NCBI RefSeq assembly: GCF_013624435.2
Contig: NZ_CP061768.1
Location: 372,001 to 436,000, forward strand
From: Nocardioides campestrisoli
GTDB taxonomy: Bacteria > Actinomycetota > Actinomycetes > Propionibacteriales > Nocardioidaceae
Direction: 5' to 3'
Length of the DNA: 64,000 nucleotides
The position numbers and the translations under genes were made by a program. Under the pieces are notes generated by a model, which was given only the letters and a program-made list of their open reading frames with translations, was not told the DNA's origin and made no database searches. Each line of letters opens with the position of its first letter. Positions within the stretch are counted from its first letter, which is position 1. Below are positions 43,136 to 53,806 of this stretch, one piece after another.

Positions 43136-44332
43136 GTGAGCAACGACGGCATGCGTGCCGACTGGGCGAGCAAGGACTTCTACAAGGTGCTCGGCGTCAA
43201 GAAGGACGCCGATCAGTCAGAGATCAAGAAGGCCTACCGCAAGCTCGCCCGGGAGAACCACCCGGACTCCAACCCCGACGACCAGAAGAAGCACGACACC
43301 TTCAAGGCCGTCGCCGAGGCCTACGACGTGCTCGGAGACGCGGAGAAGCGCAAGAAGTACGACGAGATGCGCTCGCTCTACGGCTCCGGCGTGGGCTTCG
43401 GCGGCGGCGCCCCCGGAGGCAGCGGCGGCTTCGGTGGCGGCTTCGACCTCAACGACCTCTTCGGCGACCGGGCCCGCAGCGGCCCGGCCGGCGGCGGGAC
43501 CAGCGGGGGCGGGTTCGGCGACGTCTTCAGCGACCTCTTCGGGGGCGGTGGGCGGACGCGTACCCAGAGCCGGGCCCGCAAGGGCCAGGACGTGGAGACC
43601 ACGGCCACCATCGGCTTCACCGACGCGATCGACGGTGTGACGATCTCGCTGCGGCTCACCTCGGACGGCGCCTGTCCCACCTGCCACGGCACCGGCGGCA
43701 AGCCGGGCACCAAGCCGCACGTCTGCCCCGAGTGCGAGGGCACCGGCTTCGTGGTGGCCTCGGTCGGCGGGGCGTTCTCGATGAACGAGCCGTGCCCGGT
43801 CTGCCACGGTCGCCAGCTGATCTACGACGAGTCGTGCCCGACCTGTCACGGCAGCGGCCGCGGCACCTCGGCGCGCTCCATCCAGGCCCGCATCCCGGCC
43901 GGGGTCAAGGACGGTCAGCGGATCCGGCTCAAGGGCAAGGGCGCGCCGGGCGAGAACGGCGGCCCCGCCGGCGACCTCTACGTGACCGTCAAGGTCGGCA
44001 AGGACCGGGTCTTCGGCCGCACCGGCGACAACCTCACGATCGACGTCCCGGTCTCCTTCGACGAGGCGGCACTCGGCGCCGAGATCAAGATCCCCACGCT
44101 CGGTGGCGCGCCGGTCACGCTCAAGGTCCCCGCAGGCACTCCGAACGGCCGCACCTTCCGGGTACGGGGCAAGGGCGTGACTCGGCGCGACGGCACCAAG
44201 GGCGACCTGCTGGCCACCGTGCAGGTGCACGTGCCGGCCACCCTGGACCAGCCCGCCCGCGAGGCGGTCGAGGCCTACCGGAAGGCGACGGAGGGCCGGC
44301 CGCTCCGGACGAACCTGTTCGAGCGGAGCTGA
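43136..44332 (+). CDS. dnaJ: Chaperone DnaJ (Hsp40)
   Basis: DnaK cochaperone of 398 residues. The J domain (about 13-78) has the essential HPD in ENHPDSNPDD. A Gly/Phe-rich region follows, then four zinc-binding CxxC repeats (CPTCHGTG, CPECEGTG, CPVCHGRQ, CPTCHGSG; about 180-245) and the C-terminal substrate domains. An AAGGAGG ribosome site sits 8 bases before the GTG; an ATG at 43151 is an alternative. A 6-bp gap separates it from hspR. Confidence 0.96.
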   Translation: MSNDGMRADWASKDFYKVLGVKKDADQSEIKKAYRKLARENHPDSNPDDQKKHDTFKAVAEAYDVLGDAEKRKKYDEMRSLYGSGVGFGGGAPGGSGGFGGGFDLNDLFGDRARSGPAGGGTSGGGFGDVFSDLFGGGGRTRTQSRARKGQDVETTATIGFTDAIDGVTISLRLTSDGACPTCHGTGGKPGTKPHVCPECEGTGFVVASVGGAFSMNEPCPVCHGRQLIYDESCPTCHGSGRGTSARSIQARIPAGVKDGQRIRLKGKGAPGENGGPAGDLYVTVKVGKDRVFGRTGDNLTIDVPVSFDEAALGAEIKIPTLGGAPVTLKVPAGTPNGRTFRVRGKGVTRRDGTKGDLLATVQVHVPATLDQPAREAVEAYRKATEGRPLRTNLFERS

Positions 44333-44338
44333 TCGCCG

Positions 44339-44773
44339 ATGACCCAGTTCGGGGCCCCGTCGCCGGACGCCGCGGTCTACGTCATCTCCGTGGCCGCCGA
44401 GCTCACCGGCCTGCACCCCCAGACGCTGCGCACCTACGAGCGGATGGGGCTGATCACGCCGGGGCGGACCGGGGGAGGAGGTCGTCGCTACTCCCACCGC
44501 GACCTCGAGCTCCTGCGCCGGATCGCCGACCTCACCAGCGCCGGCATCGGCCTGGAGGGCGTACGCCGCATCCTCGACCTCGACGACGAGGTGGCCGCCC
44601 TGCGCGCCCGTAACGAGGAGCTGCGCGCCGAGCTCGCCGCGACCCGGCAGGCGCTGCAGCGCGCCTCGGCCCGCTCGGCCGCCACCCCGTTCGCCCAGCC
44701 GGTCAACCGGCTCCCCGTGCTCCGCCAGCCGGAGCCGACCGCGTCGCTGGTGGTCTGGCGCCGCTCCCGCTGA
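44339..44773 (+). CDS. hspR: Heat-shock repressor HspR (MerR family)
   Basis: A 144-residue MerR-type DNA-binding repressor. The winged helix reads VISVAAELTGLHPQTLRTYE then RMGLITPGRTGGGGRRYSHRDLELLRRI (about 17-65), followed by a coiled-coil dimer helix (about 80-110). HspR binds HAIR sites with DnaK as corepressor in Streptomyces and mycobacteria. Two HAIR sites are visible here, before dnaK and before clpB. It ends the dnaK operon, just before a hairpin of the repeat family at 44.8 kb. Confidence 0.95.
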   Translation: MTQFGAPSPDAAVYVISVAAELTGLHPQTLRTYERMGLITPGRTGGGGRRYSHRDLELLRRIADLTSAGIGLEGVRRILDLDDEVAALRARNEELRAELAATRQALQRASARSAATPFAQPVNRLPVLRQPEPTASLVVWRRSR

Positions 44774-44783
44774 GGCTGCGCAC

Positions 44784-44860
44784 GGATCCCCGCACAGCCG
44801 GGGATTCCGCGGGTTGGCACGCGTCGTATCGGGCACAAACCCGCAGGAACCCGTGCCAGG
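44784..44860. repeat. REP-like extragenic palindrome, copy A
   Basis: Contains the hairpin ATCCCCG-CACAGC-CGGGGAT at 44786-44805, followed by complementary segments GCGGGTT (44809) / AACCCGC (44838) and TGGCACG (44815) / CGTGCCA (44852). The hairpin with the same loop recurs at 52586-52605. It lies just after hspR and may also terminate the dnaK operon. Confidence 0.6.
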
Positions 44861-44917
44861 TCTGTCGGCCAGATATGGTCCTGGGGCACGTGGAGACAAC
44901 GCGGGGGTGCGGCTCTG

Positions 44918-45325
44918 ATGGATCCGACAGCGATCGTCATCGGCTCGGTGGGGCTGGTGGCAGCCGGTCTGGCCGTCTACTTCGTGACCCGGTCCGCCAG
45001 TCGTGGTGGGATCGAGGTCAACGCCGCGATCGGCATCAGGACCAGGCTGACCAAGTCGTCACAGCAGGCATGGGAGGCCGCTCATCGTGCGGCGCTGCCG
45101 TTCACGCTGGTCGCCTGCCTGCTGGCCCTCGTGTGCGCCGTGATCAGCGTGGTCGCCGTGGTCATGGCCAACACGGTCGGCTCCAGTCGCGCGGCGCCGG
45201 TCGTCGTCATGCTGGCGGGGTACGCCGGCCTGCTGGTCTTGATGACGACGGCCACCGTCTCGGGCAACAGGGCCGTTCGCTCGCTGACCCGCACGAGTAG
45301 GACCGATGTCGGTGACGTCCCGTAG
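44918..45325 (+). CDS. SdpI-family-like membrane protein
   Basis: A 135-residue membrane protein with helices at about residues 5-25, 62-85 and 92-112. The loop IGIRTRLTKSSQQAWEAAHR matches the SdpI/YhfL signature (N-x-IGIRTP-x-T-x-S-x-x-AW-x-x-x-HR). In Bacillus SdpI gives immunity to the SdpC toxin, but most family members are uncharacterised and no Sdp toxin gene is near. The TCC of the family is replaced by Arg at the usual Pro position. Standalone gene between hspR and the Lys-rich protein. Confidence 0.72.
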   Translation: MDPTAIVIGSVGLVAAGLAVYFVTRSASRGGIEVNAAIGIRTRLTKSSQQAWEAAHRAALPFTLVACLLALVCAVISVVAVVMANTVGSSRAAPVVVMLAGYAGLLVLMTTATVSGNRAVRSLTRTSRTDVGDVP

Positions 45326-45346
45326 GGTCGCGTCCGTGATCAGCCG

Positions 45347-45631
45347 ATGAGCAAGATGGACAACCTGCGGGCGATGCGCGAGGCGCGGTACGCCGAGGCG
45401 ATGAAGCGCGCAGCCGCCGGCGGTGCGAAGCCGGCCACCCGACCGGCCGTGGCCCCGGACGGCGCAGCCGCCCCGGCGAAGCGGGCCAAGCCCGCCGCCA
45501 AGAAGGCGGCCGCCCCCGCCGAGACGGCGACGGACGCCGGCACCGAGGAGCTGTGCGGCCACCGCAACATGGGCGGCAAGTCGTGCACCCGCGAGAAGGG
45601 CCACGCGGCCAAGAGCCACCGCTACTCCTGA
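45347..45631 (+). CDS. Ala/Lys-rich hypothetical protein (94 aa)
   Basis: A 94-residue protein. An N-terminal helix MSKMDNLRAMREARYAEAMK leads into a Lys/Ala/Pro-rich, histone-H1-like linker (about 25-65), then a short C-terminal module with CGHRNMGGKSC-TREKGH-x5-HRYS, whose two Cys and three His could bind a metal. The repeated KPAAKKAA composition suggests DNA contact, but I do not recognise a family. Its 3' end overlaps the converging pentapeptide gene by 10 bp. Confidence 0.65.
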   Translation: MSKMDNLRAMREARYAEAMKRAAAGGAKPATRPAVAPDGAAAPAKRAKPAAKKAAAPAETATDAGTEELCGHRNMGGKSCTREKGHAAKSHRYS

Positions 45632-46428
45632 GTCGACTGCTCCTGGGTCGACCAGTGCCCGGGGCGCTCCAGCCCGACCGGCAGGAGCGTGCGGCCGTCC
45701 CCGACGGCGCCGTTCACCTGCGGCTGGGTGAGGAAGAGGGCAGTGCTCAGGTCCGCACCGCGCAGGTCCGCGTCCCGGACGTCGGCTCCCAGCAGGTCGG
45801 CCTCGGCAAGGTCGCAGTCGCGCAGGTCGGCGCGGAGCAGCAGTGCCCCGTGCAGGTCGGCGCCACGCAGGTCACGACCGCGCAGGTCACGACCGGCCAG
45901 GTCGGCCCGCGCCAGGTCTGTCGGCCGGCTCCCACGCACCGCGGCGGAGGCCACCCGCAGGGCCGCCCCGACGTCGGCCATCACCGCGCCGAGGTCGAGC
46001 GTGAGCAGCTCCGTCGGCGTGCCGTCGGTGAGCGCGACCACCCGGGCGAGCAGGGCATCGGTCGCGGGATCCGGAGCGCGGCGCTGCGCCTCGTCGAGGT
46101 GCCGGACCGCCTCGTGCAGCTGCCGCATCACCGAGAGCACCGCGGCCATCTCGCTGCGGTCGACGCCGGGGTCGCGCCAGCTGGTGCCGGCGTACGTCGA
46201 CTGCGTGACGTGCTGGCCCGCCCCGAAGCAGTCGAAGACGGTGCAGCCCGGCCACCCCGAGGTGCGCAGCCGGTCGTGGATCGAGCACCGGTTCGCGTCG
46301 TCGAGGTGGGAGCACGGCGTACCGCTCGGCTTGTCGACGCCGAACCCGTCAGCGGCGCGGAAGGGCGCCAGGACGCAGCACAAGCCCGCGCACCGACCAC
46401 AGTCGGCGGCGAGCTCGAGCGGGATCAA
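45622..46428 (-). CDS. Cys-cluster (YkgJ-like) plus pentapeptide-repeat protein
   Basis: A 268-residue protein. The N-terminus has a cysteine cluster CGRCAGLCC with later CSH, CSIHD and DCFGAG, resembling the YkgJ-type zinc/iron-chelating domain. Residues about 165-235 form a run of pentapeptide repeats (ADLAGRDLRGRDLRGADL and similar), which fold as a square beta-helix. The TTG start overlaps the stop of the orphan response regulator (TTGA), so it is coupled to it. The two-domain combination is uncommon; function unknown. Confidence 0.8.
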   Translation of the reverse strand: MIPLELAADCGRCAGLCCVLAPFRAADGFGVDKPSGTPCSHLDDANRCSIHDRLRTSGWPGCTVFDCFGAGQHVTQSTYAGTSWRDPGVDRSEMAAVLSVMRQLHEAVRHLDEAQRRAPDPATDALLARVVALTDGTPTELLTLDLGAVMADVGAALRVASAAVRGSRPTDLARADLAGRDLRGRDLRGADLHGALLLRADLRDCDLAEADLLGADVRDADLRGADLSTALFLTQPQVNGAVGDGRTLLPVGLERPGHWSTQEQSTQE

Positions 46429-46967
46429 CGGCCGACGCGGACGCCGGTGTCGCGGTGCTCGAAGTCACGGCCCAGCGGGTAGGGCCGGATCGGCCGGACC
46501 GCTCCGGCCTCGTAGACCCGCAGCAGGTGCTCGGTGATGGTCTTGGCCGAGACGCCCTTGACGATGTAGCCCCAGGCGCCGCCCTTGAGGGCCGCCTCGG
46601 TCATGTACGTCGCGCTGATCGCGGAGCAGACCACCACCCGGGTGAGCGGGGAGTCCTCGGCGATCAGGGGGATGATCTCCAGGCCGCCGATCTCGGGCAT
46701 GTGCAGGTCGAGGAGCACGATGTCGGGCTTCTCGCTGGCGATCATGGCCATCGCGGTCTCGGCGTCGCCGGCGTCGCCGGTGACCTCGAAACCTGACGAG
46801 TCGAGCGCGATCCGCAGGACGAACCGGACCTCCTCGTCGTCGTCGACGATCACGACGCGGATGGGGCCACGCTCCGGCTCGGGCGCGGACGTCTCATCGA
46901 CGGCGCTCGGCACGACGGCGTCCCCCGGCTCCGGCGACGAGCCGGAGTTGCCACGAAACAGCTTCAC
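46425..46967 (-). CDS. Single-domain response regulator
   Basis: About 180 residues with a CheY-like receiver (about 35-155): acidic pocket VVIVDDDEE, phosphorylated Asp in VLLDLHMPE, the Ser/Thr position in VVCSAIS, and Lys in YIVKG. No DNA-binding output domain follows; the C-terminus is about 20 basic residues. No histidine kinase is adjacent. GTG start (VKLFRGNSG) has GGAGG 8 bases upstream, which I prefer to the longer frame starting at 47033. It overlaps the pentapeptide-repeat gene and is divergent from clpB. Confidence 0.85.
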   Translation of the reverse strand: MKLFRGNSGSSPEPGDAVVPSAVDETSAPEPERGPIRVVIVDDDEEVRFVLRIALDSSGFEVTGDAGDAETAMAMIASEKPDIVLLDLHMPEIGGLEIIPLIAEDSPLTRVVVCSAISATYMTEAALKGGAWGYIVKGVSAKTITEHLLRVYEAGAVRPIRPYPLGRDFEHRDTGVRVGR

Positions 46968-47050
46968 CAAATCCTCCACATGTCGTGGGTCAGCGGACAC
47001 ATGGTGACACGCGCCCCCTCGGCCCGTCGCCAATTGTGCGAAATCGGAAA

Positions 47051-47071
47051 GTTGAGTGGAACAGACTCAAC
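47051..47071. promoter_or_regulatory. HAIR operator for HspR (clpB)
   Basis: GTTGAGT-N7-ACTCAAC, with half sites identical to those before dnaK, 62 bp upstream of the clpB GTG. It lies in the divergent region shared with the response regulator gene, whose start is 84 bp away on the other strand. Confidence 0.9.
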
Positions 47072-47132
47072 TTCTGGTGCGTTGGAATGAGTGTCAGCCA
47101 CACTCGTCGTGAGGGGAAGCAGGAGGCCAGCA

Positions 47133-49727
<2,595 letters not shown>

Positions 49728-49777
49728 ACCGGACGCCGCCGGGGCCGGGGTTGGGGTCGGTCTGGGATCATGGGCCC

Positions 49778-50836
49778 GTGACCGCCCCAGCTCCTGCCCG
49801 TCCCCCGCAAGTCACCCTCGCCGGGTGGATGATCATCATCGGCTCGTTGCTGGTCGTGGTGAGCGTCTTCGAGATGATGGGCGGGCTGCGGTCGCTGGAG
49901 ACCCGCGAGGCGATCGACTCCTTCCTCTCCCAGCCCGCCGGCGAGACGCTCGGCTGGGGCCCCGAGGCGGTCACCGAGGCGCTGCGGGTGGCCTCGATGA
50001 TCACCGCTGGCTGCGCCACCGCGGCCGCCGTCCTCGGCTGGCACGTGCTGCGCCGGCACCGCGGGGCGCGGGTCGGTCTCACCGTGCTGGCCGTGCCGCT
50101 CTTCTTCGCCGGCGTGGTGACCGGGGGCTTCATGTCCTCGTTCGTGGCCGCCGCGTCGCTGATGCTCTGGCTCCAGCCGGCCCGCGACTGGTTCAACGGC
50201 AAGGAGTGGGTGCCGCCCACCCGCGAGCGCAAGGAGCGACCGGCCGACGAGGACGCCGCGGGGCCGACGGCGGCCGCCTTCCCGGCGTACCCGGGCACGG
50301 AGCAGTCGCAGCAGCCGCAGTCGCCGCAGACCGAGGCGCGTCCGGTGCCGGGGTACGGCGAGCACCCCTACGCCCCGGTCCAGGCAGGCGGCGCGGGCGC
50401 TCGGCGTGCTCGTCCCGGGGCCGTGGTCGCCGCCGCCGTGGTCACCTGGGTCTCCGCCGGCATCGCGCTGCTCTTCTCCGCGCTCGGCATCCTGATCACC
50501 GTCGGCGACCCCGACCTGGTGCTGGAGGAGGCGCGGCGCCAGCAGCCGGAGCTGATGGAGCAGGGCGTCACCGAGGCGATGCTGGTCTCCAGCACCTATG
50601 TCGTCGGCGGGGTGGCCGTGCTCTGGTCGCTGGCGGCAGTGGTCGCGGCGGTCCTGCTGGTGCGCCGGGTCGCCTGGTCGCGCACGCTGCTGATCGTGCT
50701 GGCCGTGATCACGGCGCTGGTCGGGTTCATGATGGCCCTCTCGACCCCGCTGATGCTGCTGCCGACGCTCGCCGCTGGCGCGGTCGTGCTGATGCTGCAG
50801 CGGCCCGACGTCCGCGCCTGGCTGCGCCAGCGCTGA
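49778..50836 (+). CDS. Hypothetical multi-helix membrane protein
   Basis: A 352-residue protein with two hydrophobic blocks of about four helices each (residues 10-125 and 210-340), joined by a hydrophilic Pro/Gln/Tyr-rich cytoplasmic linker (about 140-205). The second half includes VVTWVSAGIALLFSALGILI. It may be an internal duplication. GTG start sits 6 bases after GATCAT, suggesting a leaderless transcript. Function unknown. Confidence 0.75.
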   Translation: MTAPAPARPPQVTLAGWMIIIGSLLVVVSVFEMMGGLRSLETREAIDSFLSQPAGETLGWGPEAVTEALRVASMITAGCATAAAVLGWHVLRRHRGARVGLTVLAVPLFFAGVVTGGFMSSFVAAASLMLWLQPARDWFNGKEWVPPTRERKERPADEDAAGPTAAAFPAYPGTEQSQQPQSPQTEARPVPGYGEHPYAPVQAGGAGARRARPGAVVAAAVVTWVSAGIALLFSALGILITVGDPDLVLEEARRQQPELMEQGVTEAMLVSSTYVVGGVAVLWSLAAVVAAVLLVRRVAWSRTLLIVLAVITALVGFMMALSTPLMLLPTLAAGAVVLMLQRPDVRAWLRQR

Positions 50837-50846
50837 GCCGCGCGGC

Positions 50847-52010
50847 TCACGCCCGCAGGTCCGCGGCCGCGAGGCGGCGTACCCCCTCGCCGATCACCTC
50901 GGCGGTCTTGCAGAACGCCCACCGGACCAGGTGGCGACCCTCCTCGACGTCGTCGTAGAACGCCTGCGCCGGGATCGCCACCACGCCGGCCCGCTCGGGC
51001 AGCGCCTCGCAGAAGGCGCGGCCGTCGGGCCACCCGAGCGCGGAGATGTCGGTGAGCGCGAAGTAGGTGCCCTCCGGGGTGTACGCCGACAACCCGGCGT
51101 CGGCGAGTCCGGCGACCAGCAGGTCGCGTCGCCCGGCCAGGGAGCGGCACAGCTCGCCCGGCCACTGCGCCTCGGCGTCCAGCGCCTCGGCGACCGCGGG
51201 CTGGAGCGGGGAGCCGGAGGTGAAGGTCAGCCACTGCTTGGCCGAGAGCAGCGCGCCGACCAGCTCGGCCGGACCGGTCGCCCAGCCGACCTTCCAGCCG
51301 GTGAACGACCAGGACTTGCCCACGCTGGAGAGCGTCAGCGTGCGCTCCCACATGCCCGGCAGCGTCGCCAGCGGGACGTGCTCGTGGCCGGGGTAGACCA
51401 GGTGCTCGTAGACCTCGTCGGTGATCACCACCAGGTCGTGCTCGACCGCCACCTGCGCGACCGCCTCCAGCTCGGCGCGGGTGAGCACCGTGCCGGTCGG
51501 GTTGTGCGGGGTGTTGAGCAGCAGCACCTTGGTGCGCGGCGTGACCGCGGCGCGCAGCGCGTCGGCGTCCAGCCGGAAGTCGGGGGCGCGCAGGGTGACC
51601 GGACGGCGTACGCCCCCGGCCATCTGGATCATCGCCAGGTAGGAGTCGTAGTAGGGCTCCAGCACCGCCACCTCGTCGCCCGGGTCGACCAGCGCGAGCA
51701 GGGCGGCGGCGATCCCCTCGGTGGCGCCGGTGGTGACCACCACCTCGCGCTCCGGGTCGGGCTCCAGGCCGTAGTGGCGCTGCTGGTGGCGGCTGATCGC
51801 CGCGCGCAGCTCGGGGACGCCGGGACCGGGCGCGTACTGGTTGCGGCCCTCCGCGAGCGCGCGCCGGGCAGCCTGGACCACCGACGCCGGACCGTCCTCG
51901 TCGGGGAACCCCTGGCCCAGGTTGAGCGCGCCCGTGCGCGCGGCCAGGGCCGACATCTGGGTGAAGACCGTCGGGGGGATGCCGTCCAGTCGTCTCGCCT
52001 GGGTGCGCAT
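50847..52010 (-). CDS. Class I/II PLP-dependent aminotransferase
   Basis: A 387-residue fold-type I aminotransferase. Markers are NLGQGFPDEDGP, ATEGIAAALLAL, NTPHNPTGTVL, ITDEVYEHLVY and the PLP lysine in SSVGKSWSFTGWKVGW. The sequence is of the kynurenine aminotransferase / N-succinyldiaminopimelate aminotransferase type, so substrate is ambiguous; a role in lysine/diaminopimelate synthesis as in mycobacterial DapC is possible. It starts 40 bp from divergent pyrE. Confidence 0.9.
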   Translation of the reverse strand: MRTQARRLDGIPPTVFTQMSALAARTGALNLGQGFPDEDGPASVVQAARRALAEGRNQYAPGPGVPELRAAISRHQQRHYGLEPDPEREVVVTTGATEGIAAALLALVDPGDEVAVLEPYYDSYLAMIQMAGGVRRPVTLRAPDFRLDADALRAAVTPRTKVLLLNTPHNPTGTVLTRAELEAVAQVAVEHDLVVITDEVYEHLVYPGHEHVPLATLPGMWERTLTLSSVGKSWSFTGWKVGWATGPAELVGALLSAKQWLTFTSGSPLQPAVAEALDAEAQWPGELCRSLAGRRDLLVAGLADAGLSAYTPEGTYFALTDISALGWPDGRAFCEALPERAGVVAIPAQAFYDDVEEGRHLVRWAFCKTAEVIGEGVRRLAAADLRA

Positions 52011-52050
52011 GCCCGCGAGCGTAGCCCCCGGCGGATGGGAGGATGCCGCC

Positions 52051-52581
52051 ATGAGCGACGACCACCTGGCTGCCGACATCGACGCCACCTGCCGCCTGAC
52101 CGGCTCCTTCACGCTGCGATCGGGCCAGCAGGCGACCGAGTACTTCGACAAGTACCTCTTCGAGGCGCAGCCGGCGCTGCTTGCCCGGGTGGCCGAGCAG
52201 ATGGTAGGCCTGCTGCCCGACGACACCGAGCTGCTCGGCGGCCTGGAGCTGGGCGGCGTACCGATCGCCACCATGGTCAGCGCCCGCACCGGCCTGCCCG
52301 CCCTCTTCGTCCGGAAGAAGGCCAAGGAGTACGGCACCTGCAAGCTCGCCGAGGGGCCCGACGTGGCCGGCCGCCGGGTCACCCTGATCGAGGACGTCAT
52401 CACCACCGGTGGCGCCGTCCGCGACGCGACGCGCGAGCTGCGGGCCGCCGGCGCGCTCGTCGAGGTGGTGGTCTGCGCCATCGATAGGTCCCCGGAGGGG
52501 GAGAACCCGCTGGCCGACGTGGGGCTCGAGGTGCGTCCGGTGCTGACGAAGGCGCAGCTGGACGCGGTCTCGTCGGTCTGA
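52051..52581 (+). CDS. pyrE: Orotate phosphoribosyltransferase
   Basis: Cytosolic enzyme of de novo pyrimidine synthesis joining orotate to PRPP, 176 residues. SGQQATEYFDKYLFE at the N-terminus, the Lys-rich loop VRKKAKEYGT and the PRPP motif VTLIEDVITTGGAV are intact. GGAGG precedes the ATG. It ends at the palindrome cluster of copy B. Confidence 0.95.
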   Translation: MSDDHLAADIDATCRLTGSFTLRSGQQATEYFDKYLFEAQPALLARVAEQMVGLLPDDTELLGGLELGGVPIATMVSARTGLPALFVRKKAKEYGTCKLAEGPDVAGRRVTLIEDVITTGGAVRDATRELRAAGALVEVVVCAIDRSPEGENPLADVGLEVRPVLTKAQLDAVSSV

Positions 52582-52583
52582 CG

Positions 52584-52669
52584 CGATCCCCGCACAGCCG
52601 GGGATGTGCGTGGTTGGCGGGTGTTGCAACACGTGCCAACCACGTGGATCCCCGGCCAGGCGGGGATTC
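52584..52669. repeat. REP-like extragenic palindrome, copy B
   Basis: Three adjacent palindromes. Hairpin ATCCCCG-CACAGC-CGGGGAT at 52586-52605 is identical to copy A. A long palindrome with CGTGGTTGGC (52609) / GCCAACCACG (52635) is centred on GTGTTGCAACAC. A second hairpin ATCCCCG-GCCAGG-CGGGGAT lies at 52648-52667. It fills the gap between pyrE and padR. Confidence 0.65.
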
Positions 52670-52713
52670 ATGAGGCAGTAGACAGGCTGACTAGTTAGTG
52701 GCACGATCTAGCC

Positions 52714-53058
52714 ATGCCCGCCTCCCCCTGGCCCAGTGACTGGGTCCGCGCCGCGCTGGGGCTCTGCGTGCTCCAGGCGCTCGCGCAGGGACCGACGTAC
52801 GGCTACGCCCTGGCGAGCGCGCTGGAGGACGCCGGCTTCGGCACGGTCAAGGGCGGGACGCTCTATCCGCTGCTCGGGCGGCTGGAGACCGCCGGGCTGG
52901 TGAGCGTCGAGTGGCGCGCCGGCGAGGGCGGACCGGGGCGCAAGTACTTCGCGCTCAGCGACGCCGGCCGCGCCGAGCTGGCGGCCCAGCGCGGACAGTG
53001 GCGCGCCTTCACCCGGATGGTGGACGACCAGCTCGACGAGCAAAGGGGAGATCGATGA
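52714..53058 (+). CDS. PadR-family transcriptional regulator
   Basis: A 114-residue winged-helix regulator: LGLCVLQALAQGPTYGYALA at the N-terminus, GTLYPLLGRLETAGLVSVEW recognition region and GPGRKYFALSDAG wing, then a short dimer helix. Such small PadR proteins usually control an adjacent membrane protein or transporter operon. It overlaps the next gene by 4 bp (ATGA), so it probably controls its own operon. Confidence 0.9.
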   Translation: MPASPWPSDWVRAALGLCVLQALAQGPTYGYALASALEDAGFGTVKGGTLYPLLGRLETAGLVSVEWRAGEGGPGRKYFALSDAGRAELAAQRGQWRAFTRMVDDQLDEQRGDR

Positions 53059-53780
53059 CCGCCGACCTGCAGCAGGACCACCGCCGGTGGCTCGAGGAGC
53101 TCGTGCTCGAGCTGCGCCTCCGCGACGCGAACGGGCGCCAGATCGGGGACGCCGTGGCCAGCGCGCGGGAGTTCCTGGCCGACGCCGGCGTGCCCGCGCA
53201 GGAGGCGTTCGGCCCGGCGGGAGAGTACGCCGAGACGCTCGCCCTGCAGCCGACCCCGGACACCGTCGAGGAGCTGCACCGGACCGTCGCCTTCGCCGCG
53301 GTGGGAGTGCTGGGCTTCCTCGCCTTCACGTTCACGGGCGGGGCCGCCTGGCGCGGGGAGCGGTTCGACCTGGACCTCGGCATCGTGGTGCTCACCGCGG
53401 GCACGCTCGCGCTGGTGCTGCTGACGCCCCGGATGCTGCCGACGGTGCTGCGGGCCGCCCCGTGGCAGGTCGCCCTCGGCGCGAGCGGACTCTTCCTCGC
53501 CCAGCTGGCCGCGCTCTTCGCGCTGGGGGACGTCGTGCTGGCGGCCGCGCCGGCCTGGCCGGTGGCCGCGCTGGGGCTCGCGGTGCTGGTCGGCGCGGTG
53601 CTGCGCGCGTGGTTCGCTCGCGACGAGCTCGCGGACCCGGTGGTCGAGCCGCTGGGCACGGAGGCACCCGATCGAGGCTGGGTGGCCCGGCACGACCGGG
53701 TGCTGGTGGTGCTTCCCCAGGTCGTCAGCCTGGTGGCTGCCTGGGGGTTCGTGCTGCTCGACGTGGCAACCGGCGGCTGA
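53055..53780 (+). CDS. PadR-associated membrane protein
   Basis: A 241-residue protein with a soluble helical N-terminus (about 1-75, DHRRWLEELVLELRLRD and AREFLADAGVPAQEAF), which resembles the HAAS/DUF1700-type domain often found with PadR genes, and then about six membrane helices. Translation is coupled to PadR. Function unknown; the pair may be an envelope stress or signalling module. Confidence 0.8.
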   Translation: MTADLQQDHRRWLEELVLELRLRDANGRQIGDAVASAREFLADAGVPAQEAFGPAGEYAETLALQPTPDTVEELHRTVAFAAVGVLGFLAFTFTGGAAWRGERFDLDLGIVVLTAGTLALVLLTPRMLPTVLRAAPWQVALGASGLFLAQLAALFALGDVVLAAAPAWPVAALGLAVLVGAVLRAWFARDELADPVVEPLGTEAPDRGWVARHDRVLVVLPQVVSLVAAWGFVLLDVATGG

Positions 53781-53806
53781 GCCGCCCGGGTCACGGCGTC
53801 AGCGGG

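Noticed and set aside
52584..52669. CRISPR-like repeats (ATCCCCG...CGGGGAT hairpins resemble type I-E repeats)
   Set aside because: Only two copies occur here with unequal loops, there is no regular spacer array, and no cas gene is in the window.
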